A stretch of 59,012 nt of DNA from Rachicladosporium sp. CCFEE 5018 (Eukaryota > Ascomycota > Dothideomycetes > Cladosporiales > Cladosporiaceae), in NCBI GenBank assembly GCA_002077045.2, contig KZ111199.1, forward strand, positions 1,696-60,707. The letters are read 5' to 3'. Of this stretch, positions 20,598 through 29,200 are shown one piece after another. Numbering within the stretch: position 1 is the first letter of the stretch; every line of letters starts with the position of its first letter. The notes beneath the pieces were generated by a model. It did no database searches. It worked only from the letters and a program-made list of their open reading frames with translations, and was not told the origin of the DNA. The translations under genes and the position numbers were made by a program.

Positions 20598-21968
20598 CTA
20601 GATCCACTCCCTCCTTCCCCTCTCATCATGCACGCTCATCGGCGCACTAATCACCGGCCCTCTGACCTCCTGCAACGCAATACCCGACGTGCGATCCGGT
20701 TGCTTCCTGCCCCAAGGCACCCTCGCACTGTCCCTTACCCGCTCGCTCTCCGCCACCCGTCCAGCGAATACAAAAGACAAGACCCGGAAGCCGATAGACA
20801 CCAAGATCAAGCAAGTAGTCGCCCAGCTCAACTGCACGAGCTTCCCCACCTCTCCACTCACTGCGATGGAGGCGAAAATGCCGTTGATCAGGTGTCTCGC
20901 GCCGACGGCCACGCCGTGGGTGATCGAGGATGCGAGGCCGAGGAAAAGGAAAGCTGTGCCTAGGGCGCAGATATTGATCAGCGCCACCCTCCTGCTCGTC
21001 GGCCTCACCATCCCCACAACTCCACATCCAAACGCGATACCTGTGAGCACGACGGCGATCCAGTACAGCACCCTCACCAGCTGCAGCGGATTGATCGCCG
21101 AGTGACTGGAGCAGGTGTTCGTGACGCGATGCACAGGCTCGTCACCGTAAGCAGCGCCAACAGTAACGTTCGTGCCGTTCTTGAACGCATAGTCTCCGTG
21201 GCAGGTCGAGGAGATGTAGATTGCGTACCAGCCCTCCAATTCCAGTCCCTCGATTGCAGAATGATAGGCTTTATTGACGGCTTTGACGATGGAGGTTTCG
21301 GCGGATGCGAGGGCGCTGTTGACGGCGCTGGAAGCTTTCGCTTCGGCGCTGGAGACTTTGAAGGAGGCTACGGACTCGATTGAAGCGGCTTTTGACGAGG
21401 GCGCGGCTTCAAGGGAAGCGGCCTTGGACGATAGTGCGCCGGTGGCGGAGCTCGCCGCACCACCAGCCTTCGAGGTCAAGGAGTTGAGCGCGGAAGCGAC
21501 GTCACGACCCTCCAGCGCGGCGATCGGGGCGGACGTGATATGCGGTGTCGTCACCTCGAAGACCGGCGCCGGCGTCTCCGCTGACACAGGCTCGAGGACC
21601 GTTGTCGGTACAGCTAGCACGCTAACCGGCTCACGCCTCTTATCATGGATCGACGACAGATTGAAGCCCTCGATCTTGTCATTTACCTTTTCGAGGATGT
21701 CCTCGCCGATCCGCGAGGTGTTGAGGGTGAAGACGCTGTAGTCTTCCATCATGCCTGCCTTGCTGCCTGCGAAGATTAGGAGGAAGGAGAGTAGGAAAGC
21801 AATGGCTGTCAACGTGAAGGGAAGGGCGAGGAAGAGACGGACTTTGCCTGCGCCGGTCATGAATTGCTTGGGCTTTGTGGGGAGCTGGTCGTTGCCATTT
21901 CGTCGCGCGTTCACGATGTTGAGGGCTTTCTTGCCAAGGGTCAGGGCGGCGAGGACAGGGAAAGGCAT
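20598..21968 (-). CDS. SUR7/PalI-family four-span membrane protein, copy 1 (intact)
   Basis: A single-exon protein of 456 residues. The first membrane span is at about 43-67 (LFLALPFTLTAIAFLLSFLL). A long extracytoplasmic loop follows, rich in Ala/Ser/Lys with repeated SSKAAS-like units and one or two N-glycosylation sequons, ending in a GWYAIYISSTCHG segment with cysteines. Three more spans follow (VLYWIAVVLTGIAFG; ICALGTAFLFLGLASS; TTCLILVSIGFRVLSFVFAG) and then a basic cytoplasmic tail. This layout (one span, long loop with Cys motif, three spans) is that of the SUR7/PalI family, which acts in eisosome membrane domains or in ambient-pH signalling. Which branch this belongs to cannot be told from sequence alone. 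The loop is the most variable part between the two copies. Confidence 0.8.
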   Translation of the reverse strand: MPFPVLAALTLGKKALNIVNARRNGNDQLPTKPKQFMTGAGKVRLFLALPFTLTAIAFLLSFLLIFAGSKAGMMEDYSVFTLNTSRIGEDILEKVNDKIEGFNLSSIHDKRREPVSVLAVPTTVLEPVSAETPAPVFEVTTPHITSAPIAALEGRDVASALNSLTSKAGGAASSATGALSSKAASLEAAPSSKAASIESVASFKVSSAEAKASSAVNSALASAETSIVKAVNKAYHSAIEGLELEGWYAIYISSTCHGDYAFKNGTNVTVGAAYGDEPVHRVTNTCSSHSAINPLQLVRVLYWIAVVLTGIAFGCGVVGMVRPTSRRVALINICALGTAFLFLGLASSITHGVAVGARHLINGIFASIAVSGEVGKLVQLSWATTCLILVSIGFRVLSFVFAGRVAESERVRDSARVPWGRKQPDRTSGIALQEVRGPVISAPMSVHDERGRREWI

Positions 21969-22710
21969 ATTCGTGGTTTCAAAGGGATCTCCTGGTCAGG
22001 CTCCGGGTTGGTTCGCTGCTAGAATCTTGATATTGTGCGAGAAGATGTGCGCACAGCTCTTGCGATTAGTAGGAGGAAAGGTAGAGCGCGCAGCGCCGAG
22101 AATGCCGTCGATCGTTGTATAGTGAATCAGAATGGGAATACTATACAGTTGTAGTGACCACCTCGCGGTCGGCTCTCGAGTGAGCAGTTTAAACGACAAA
22201 GGGCAGTCAATAGACAAACAAGACCATGTGCGTGACTACAAGCGCAATGTTCCCGCAGCCAATGGCCGAAAAGCAAAGTCGTGTATAAGTGGTGGTGTCG
22301 GCGGTCGAACAATGAAGGTGCCTGGGATTCACAGCTCCTTTGTCTCGGGCGAGCATTGTCGTAGATCTGGCGGCCAGATACGCGACGCTGATGTCTTGGA
22401 ATCGAAGTGTGTCGTACAGGTGATGCCGGTTATGACCAGACATCTGCATGTTCACGCTTACTGACGCTTGCTTGCTCGCCCTCGATCGCACAGAGGCTGA
22501 CTCAGATGGCAGGCAAGATCGACGATGCGAAGCTTGTTAGTCCCATCGCCACAGTCTTACAATGGTATCCCGGAGATCGCATCTCCAACATGGGATGAGG
22601 TACGCGCGCGCAGAGGCGCGGTTGAGAGATAACAGCTTCTGTGATTGTGCTATCTTACACTGTACATGTGGTCGATAGTCCTCCGTCTTCTAGTGGTCAC
22701 TACAGGTATC
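21969..22710. other. intergenic 742 bp: SUR7-like promoter and MIC26/27 3' flank
   Basis: No supportable gene. The part next to the MIC26/27 stop (about 22492-22748) differs from copy 2 at only three positions and contains a perfect hairpin, GGAGAT-CGC-ATCTCC at 22572-22586. A 110-codon plus-strand frame (22132-22464) is open in both copies, but most differences change its residues, so it is not treated as coding. Confidence 0.45.
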
Positions 22711-23586
22711 TCATCGGCCCTGCTTTACCCACGCCTGCACACTTTCCACAACACCCTCCACCTTGTCCTCAGCCATCGCCAGCCCCATCTGACTATGTGC
22801 CTTGCCCGTCTCCCAGAAGTGTGTGACTCCGTCCCTAATCCTCAGATGCTGATCCCTGACAACCGGGAATCTGCTCTCATACTTCCAGATCAGATTCCCG
22901 ACATTCTCGGATGTCCGCGGGATCACATAGTTGGCGGTAACTACACCAGTGATGATAGGCGTAATGAATCGGAAGGCGATATTCCGATTCCGCGACACGA
23001 TTGACCCAGCCATTGCCGCGACGAGCACATATATCCCGCCCGGTAGCAGCTTCTCGTTTGACTCTTTTGGTGGCGCCAATGAGCGGATCGTCGTGGCTAG
23101 ACTGTCTTCTGCGGACAGCACGCGCGTGAGGCCATTGTTGACTGATTGCTCGGCTGACGCTGCGTAGCCGTGTAGGAAGAGGCGAGAGCGTGCTATTTGC
23201 GCGGCGAGACGATCTGTGGGTGAGGGACCGCGGGTTGGTGAGGCTGCAGCGGCTTCCTTTTGGGGCGTGGTTGTGAGGCCTGAGGCTGGGGCTGGGGTTG
23301 TCGCGGCGATTTCGCGGATGGAGGCGGAGGAGGGGGTGTCGTAGATAGGTCGTCGGCGTCGCTGAGTAGATGTCAGTATGGCGAGGTGCGAAGGTGGTGA
23401 ACAGAGCGTACGAGAGCTGCTAGAGAGTCTGTAGGAGGTTTTTCGGCATAGGCTGTTCGGCGGGGGACTAGGGCCATGCCTGCTGCGAGGCCGACGAGCG
23501 GCACGAGGGGCTGGGAGAGTTAGCATACTATGGGAAGCGTTCGCACTCAGAGTTTTGCTTACCTGGTGTAACAAGGTAGCCGCCAT
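22711..23586 (-). CDS. MICOS complex subunit Mic26/Mic27 (apolipoprotein O-like), copy 1, three exons
   Basis: Exons 23563-23586, 23412-23510 and 22711-23361 (minus strand) join to 257 residues. Intron 1 is 52 bp (GTAAGC, GCTAAC, CAG) and intron 2 is 50 bp (GTACGC, ACTGAC, CAG). Reading straight through gives a longer but family-unlike N-terminus; splicing restores a hydrophobic start (PLVPLVGLAAGMALVPRR), TAYAEKPP and RRRRPIYDTP, typical of fungal Mic26/27. The C-terminal apolipoprotein-O region has LLPGGIYVLVAAMAGSIVSR and ITPIITGVVTANYVIP, two hydrophobic segments, and WKYESRFP. The family stabilises cristae junctions in the mitochondrial inner membrane. The gene is divergent from OCT1 with only 175 bases between starts. 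Confidence 0.88.
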   Translation of the reverse strand: MAATLLHQVSKTLSANASHSMLTLPAPRAARRPRSRHGPSPPPNSLCRKTSYRLSSSSRTLCSPPSHLAILTSTQRRRRPIYDTPSSASIREIAATTPAPASGLTTTPQKEAAAASPTRGPSPTDRLAAQIARSRLFLHGYAASAEQSVNNGLTRVLSAEDSLATTIRSLAPPKESNEKLLPGGIYVLVAAMAGSIVSRNRNIAFRFITPIITGVVTANYVIPRTSENVGNLIWKYESRFPVVRDQHLRIRDGVTHFWETGKAHSQMGLAMAEDKVEGVVESVQAWVKQGR

Positions 23587-23761
23587 TGCAGATGATGGCA
23601 GGGGAGCAGCACGACGCTGGTTAATCCCAATGGCGCGCGTGAGGTTCGAGCCCCAACTTCAACTTCACTCCCAGGAACAAGGTTCAGCGGCACGGTCCGC
23701 ACAGATATGTCCACAGTATCACATGCCAGAGGAACGTCGCTCGAGATGCTAGACTACAACG
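23587..23761. promoter_or_regulatory. divergent promoter of MIC26/27 and OCT1, copy 1
   Basis: 175 bases lie between two outward-facing starts of mitochondrial-protein genes. No known motif stands out, but the compactness makes shared control likely (inference). Confidence 0.5.
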
Positions 23762-26161
23762 ATGATCACAAGAGCGTCGCCGTCGCCATGGACCTGCGCG
23801 AACTGTCTCCGCCAGCAAGTGCGACTCGCACGGCGATCACTGGTCACCTCCGCCACCTCTCGCGGCGCCGCAGCGGCAGCGCTGAAGCCGGAGGAGGACT
23901 ACGCCCCCGTCCTTCGATCTGCTCCAAGCATAAGCCACGATGATCGCAGTCTGAAGCAGATCTTCGACTCGCCAGCGTTCTGGAAGGACTTCAGCGCGAG
24001 GACGCGGCATCAGCAAGATGGCAGGAGCGCTGGACTGTTCCAGAACAAGTACCTCACGAAACCATCCGGCTTCCAGGACTTTGCCTCCGTTACATTACGG
24101 AAGTGTCAAAGGATCGTCGATGGAGTACTCAAATACTCGACGGTAGACGAATACAAGCGCATTGTGCGCGACCTGGATCGTCTGTCCGATCTGCTCTGTC
24201 GCGTGATTGACCTCAGCGACTTTGTTCGCTCGGTACACCCAGATCGGGAGGTACAGGATGCGGCAACGCAGGCTTACAGCATGATGTTCGAGTACATGAA
24301 TGTGCTCAACACCACGCCTGGTCTAGAGATACAGCTGAAGAAGGCCGCATCCATGCCAGAGGTCAGCAGAGGTTGGAGTGAGGAGGAGCGGACTGTTGCA
24401 AATATCCTAATGAAAGACTTTGCAAAATCTGCCATTCATTTGCCCGAAGCTGAGAGACAGGCATTCGTTGATTTGTCGAATGAAGTTGCGCAGGTCGGGA
24501 CGGAGTTTGTGGACAACATGGCACCTGAGACGCCGTACTTGCGAATGCAGGGCCATAAGCTGAAGGGTATGGACCCGATGGTCGTACGGCGATTGACAAA
24601 ATGGGGCACGAGCAATGTACCTACGACGGGTATGCCGGCTGCACTAGCACTGCGAACAGTAGACGATGCGGACACGCGAAAGGAGATCTATATGGCCAAT
24701 CGCACGTCCGCGCAAGACAATCTGCACCGTTTGGAGCAGATGCTGAAGCGGAGAGCTGAGCTAGCCAAGCTCAGTGGTTACGAAAGCTTCGCGCACATGG
24801 CACTCGAAGACAAGATGGCAAAAACGCCCGAAGCCGTCCTGTCTTTCCTCAACGCCCTGTCTCAAGACAATAAACCCCGCGTCGCAGACGAGATGCGCGA
24901 TCTCCTAGATCTCAAGCTTGCAGACGCGCACTCTTCAGCCTTGCCGCAAAATCTCGAACCCTGGGATAGAGACTATTACACCTCACGCCTCGTCTCCACG
25001 CTGCGCTCTCGCGCCCGCACCCAGGACACCCTCTCCGCCTACTTCTCCCTCGGCACGGTAATGCAAGGCCTCTCCCGCCTTTTCCACCGCCTATACAACC
25101 TCCGCCTTGTGCCCCACGAGACTCTCCCAGGTGAGACGTGGAATCCAGATGTCCGGCGCTTGGACGTCATAGACGACACCGAAGGCCACATAGCAGTGAT
25201 CTACTGCGACCTCTTCGGTCGCGAGGGCAAATCGCCCAACCCAGCACACTTCACACTGCGCTGCTCCCGGCGCATCTCCGAGGAAGAGATCGCGGAAGCA
25301 GCTTCCCTTCCCTCTTCCTCAGCGTTCCCCGACGCTTTGAGCGCAGCCAATGACGGTCTTGCCACGGCTCCGAATCGTAACGACAACAACGCCCCCTACC
25401 AACTCCCCACCATAGCCCTAATATGCGACTTCCCCTCCTCCCCTTCATCCCGCCCAACACTCCTTTCCCACAGAGATCTCACAACGCTCTTCCACGAAAT
25501 GGGCCACGCCCTCCACTCCATCTGCGGCCGCACAGCCCTACAAAACGTCTCCGGTACCCGCTGCGCGACAGACTTCGCCGAACTGCCTTCGGTGCTCATG
25601 GAGTCCTTCGCCTCAGACCCCGAAGTCCTAGGCCTCTACGCACGACACTGGGAAACCGACGCGCCCCTCGATCCTGCACGCGTGCGTGAGAGGGTTGAAG
25701 CCGAACGCCGCTGCGCGGGCGCGGAAGTCGAAGGGCAAGTCTGCATGGGCGTGCTGGACCAGCGTCTGCACTCCTCTTGGCCCGTCTTCCAGACCTCTCC
25801 AAGCACGATGGCATCCACGCGGGTATACCAGGATGTCTGGCGCCAGTACTCCACTCTCCCTGAACCTCACGGCACAAGCTGGCAGGGGTTCTTCGGGCAC
25901 CTATACGGCTACGGCGCGACGTACTACTCCTACCTCTTCGACCGCGCGATCGCGGGGAAAGTCTGGAGTGATGTATTCCAGCGCTCTGGACGAGGAGCGT
26001 TGGATCCAGCTGCTGGAGCGAAGTTCAGAGAAGAAGTGCTAAGGTGGGGTGGAGGGAGGGATGGCTGGAGATGCGTCGGAGGCGTATTGGGTGATGGTGT
26101 GGTGAGGGAGGGCGGGAAGGAGGCGATGGAGCGAGTTGGGGGATGGGGTGTGCATCAATGA
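23762..26161 (+). CDS. OCT1: Mitochondrial intermediate peptidase Oct1 (M3 metallopeptidase), copy 1
   Basis: A single-exon protein of 799 residues, within the usual 770-800 range. The N-terminus is a basic, Ser/Arg-rich matrix-targeting presequence (QQVRLARRSLVTSATSR). Family blocks include GLFQNKYLTKPSGFQDFA and HPDREVQDAATQAYSMM. The catalytic zinc site is HEMGH at 578-582, with E607 in DFAELPSVLMESF as third ligand. The enzyme removes an octapeptide from precursors already cut by the processing peptidase in the matrix. The gene is convergent with ApsB/Mto1 (138 bases). Divergence from copy 2 changes abruptly near 24715. Confidence 0.95.
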   Translation: MITRASPSPWTCANCLRQQVRLARRSLVTSATSRGAAAAALKPEEDYAPVLRSAPSISHDDRSLKQIFDSPAFWKDFSARTRHQQDGRSAGLFQNKYLTKPSGFQDFASVTLRKCQRIVDGVLKYSTVDEYKRIVRDLDRLSDLLCRVIDLSDFVRSVHPDREVQDAATQAYSMMFEYMNVLNTTPGLEIQLKKAASMPEVSRGWSEEERTVANILMKDFAKSAIHLPEAERQAFVDLSNEVAQVGTEFVDNMAPETPYLRMQGHKLKGMDPMVVRRLTKWGTSNVPTTGMPAALALRTVDDADTRKEIYMANRTSAQDNLHRLEQMLKRRAELAKLSGYESFAHMALEDKMAKTPEAVLSFLNALSQDNKPRVADEMRDLLDLKLADAHSSALPQNLEPWDRDYYTSRLVSTLRSRARTQDTLSAYFSLGTVMQGLSRLFHRLYNLRLVPHETLPGETWNPDVRRLDVIDDTEGHIAVIYCDLFGREGKSPNPAHFTLRCSRRISEEEIAEAASLPSSSAFPDALSAANDGLATAPNRNDNNAPYQLPTIALICDFPSSPSSRPTLLSHRDLTTLFHEMGHALHSICGRTALQNVSGTRCATDFAELPSVLMESFASDPEVLGLYARHWETDAPLDPARVRERVEAERRCAGAEVEGQVCMGVLDQRLHSSWPVFQTSPSTMASTRVYQDVWRQYSTLPEPHGTSWQGFFGHLYGYGATYYSYLFDRAIAGKVWSDVFQRSGRGALDPAAGAKFREEVLRWGGGRDGWRCVGGVLGDGVVREGGKEAMERVGGWGVHQ

Positions 26162-26299
26162 GGATGAGTCCTGTTGGACATGGTAAAGATACAATGTAAG
26201 AGGCATATATGTACAAGAACAATGTAGAAAACGCTCTCAGCCTCAAACCCCAGCCCTTCTCCACACGCCCATATCGCCCTCGAGTAAGTGCATCGACTT

Positions 26300-29200
26300 C
26301 TAATCAACGCTCCCCTCAACCCCACTCTCCTCCCTCCCGTTCCTCCCATTCCTCCCCACCCCATCCCCTCCTTCCCCTTCGTACTCACTCCCCTCCCCCA
26401 CCACACTTCCAGCCCTCGCCCTCTCCTCCTCAAGTCTATACCTCAGCTCCTCGTTCTCCAGCCTCCCCTCCTCCAGCCTCTGCCTCGCACCCCTGCGATC
26501 CAACAACCTAGCCTCCCTCTCAGCTTTCAGTCTCCGCTCCATTTCCTTCAGTCGGTGGATCCACCTCTGCTCGCTGGGCTGGATAGGTTGGGAAGGGATC
26601 AAGATATTGTTCTGAGTTCGAAGAGGAGGAACGGGCGGCGCGTCCGCAGCCCCGGTGGGCGAGGGAAGCTGCTCGACGGCGGAAGTAGAGTGGTGGCGCA
26701 GGAGCTGGGACATTATCGCCCGCGCTGGCGAGGCCGTCTTTGGAGAAGCGGCGGTGTTGAGCGATGAATTCGTTGCGTTGGAGCTACGGCGCTCCGCTGG
26801 GTCGCGACCAAGGCCTACTTGGGCGTGCTGGTGTGCATTTAGAAGTTGCTGCGCCATGGCTGACGGGTGCTGGCGGTGGAATTTTAGCTCAGCTTTCAGA
26901 AGCTTGATCTCAGACTTAAGCTTGTTGGCTTCGTCGTTGTTGACGCCTTTGATGGATTTGGAGCTCATACTTCGGTTGGCTTGGGGTCGATTCTGAGCTG
27001 CTTGGATGGCTGCTATTGTCGCTTCGTCCGCAAGGCGGGCTTGGGTGTCTTTCACTGCTCGCTCTAAAGTGTCCATCCGCCGCATGCGGAGTTCGAGGTT
27101 GTGTTCGAGGGTTTGGTAGTCCTTCTTGAGCTCTTTCTCGGTACTGCGAATGCGGACCTTGAAGTCTCCGAGGAGGGACTCGAGTTTCTTGACTGCTTGC
27201 AGGATATTCTTGTTAAAGTTCGGTAGGCTGCGGGAGATCACTTCCGCAGAGGGTACTTCGCCATTCACGAGGGCGTGCGAGGAGGCCCAGTCTTGACCAC
27301 ACATTGTCGATAGGCGGTGCCAGAGGGCGAGCAGCAGAGTGTTGCGCTCGGACAATTGGTCTTTGTACTGCGTCTCAAGGGCGGACATCTTGCGCTTATC
27401 CTGGCTGTACGCGGTTTCGAGCTCGAGGACTCTGGACTCATGCTGCGCGATGGTGCGCATGTGCGATGCTTTGCCCCTCGAGTCCTTCTCGAACTGCTCC
27501 AGGTCGTGCTTACGTGCTCCACGTTCCTTGTCAAGCAGGTCAGAAAGACGACGCGACTCAAGTGACGTGCTCTCCAGCAAGCCATCGCGATGCCTGAGCA
27601 AGCGATCCTTGTCAGCAGCGTCCATCTTCGTTCGATCAAGCTGAGTTGCCGTCTGTTCAAGATCTCGCTGCAGCCTCTCAATCTCACTAAGCCAGCTCTG
27701 CTTCGTGCCATTCGCGTCGCCCAATGCATGTCGCAGGCTTTGCTCAAGCTCATCCAGCTTCTGTCGCCAGGAGCTGGACTCGACTTCCTTGGAACTGAGG
27801 TTACGTCTCAGCTTCCTGAGCTCGTCTTTCGTCTTCGCACTTTCGATATTGAGATCATCAAGAACCTTCTGCACTTCCTCCTTGCTCTGGTTCTCGAGTA
27901 CGTCTCTCTGTTGCCTCTCCTGCACGATCTCATCCTCCAGGTCACGCATCTTCTCCTGCTCGTCCTGAATGGATTGCTGCGCAGCATTGAGTGCGTCCTC
28001 GAGCTCGCCGATCTTGATCTTGTCGCCCTCTTGCTCTTCACGCAAGAACGTGATCTCGCTATGTAGACTCTCTTGCGTGACCTCAAGCTTGCGGTTCTTG
28101 TCAGCGAACTCCTTACACTTCTCTTCCCACCTTTGCAGCTCCTCCTCCGCTTCACCAAGTTGCTGCTCGAGTGTCTCAATGGTGCGCACGTTAGCCTGCT
28201 TCTCATCTTCGAGACTCATGACGCTTTGTGTGATATCTCTGAGCTCGCCCTGCAGACCCTTGTACCCATCAGTGGCATGCTCGAGCTTTGTCGACGTCTT
28301 CTGATGCCGCTTCAACGCATCCTGAAGCTGCGCCGAAAGCTGCTGAACCTCCTTCTCCAGGCGATCGATCTCGGCCATCGCTTCCTGCTCGAGCTTGTCA
28401 TACTCGGCTTGCAGCTCTTCAGCACCCTGCAGAGCTTCGTCGCGTTCAGCTACAAGTGCCTTGAGGTCTTCGTTTGCTTCTGCGAGTTCTTGCTCCATCT
28501 CCTGGAAGTCGCTCTCAAGAGCTGTCACATACTGCAGATGCGTATTGTGCGTCCTCTCAAGCTCTTGGTATTTGAGCTTCATCTCGGCATTCGAATCGCG
28601 GAGCTGGCCTTCCTTCTTATCCCAGTCATCACGCTCAGCCTCAGTAACAGCAGTGTGCTCGCTTGCTCGAGATGGCGCACGATTGTGAGCCCGCGAAATT
28701 GATCGCTCGAAAATACTTTCGCCAGCCACAGATCTTGCTCCGTCGCTCTTGCGTTGTAGCATCTTCAAGTCCTCAATCTCTTGTTGAAGCCTCTCGCGCT
28801 CGCGGTTTCGGGACGTCAGCATACTAGTCTGCGCCCCCAGATCACGGCGGAGATCAGCATTCTCGTGCTTGAGCTGCTCGACCATTGTGTGACTCGAGTC
28901 CGAGCCATTGACCCCGTTGGTGTACTCAGACTCGTTGTCACCCTGGCCATAGCCGCGCGTGCCATTGCGCAGGCCCCTGCGATCAACGCGGTTCACAGCA
29001 GGTGATGCTCGCTCAATCCGCATAGACGTCAGCTCCTCTCTTAGCTTGCGCAGATCCTCCTCAGCCTGCTCCCTCCGCCCAGTCTCAGCATTGAGCAAAT
29101 CTTGCCACATTTCCATCGTCTCCTGCACGCCTGAATTGCTCTCCGCTCGGTTCCCGGCCATGCTGCGCATGTGCTCGGCCATCTTACGCTTATCGAGCTT

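Noticed and set aside
22132..22464. 110-codon plus-strand frame present in both copies
   Set aside because: About 10 of some 15 differences between copies replace the residue, the ratio expected without protein-level constraint.
23635..23665. tRNA-like B-box sequence GGTTCGAGCCC
   Set aside because: The flanking bases do not form a T-stem, no A-box or anticodon arm is found, and copy 2 changes it to GGTTCAAGCTC.
28073..28702. 209-codon antisense frame, Leu-rich, inside ApsB/Mto1 (and its copy-2 counterpart)
   Set aside because: It is a mirror of the Gln/Glu/Leu-rich coiled-coil codons on the minus strand; no independent evidence of coding.
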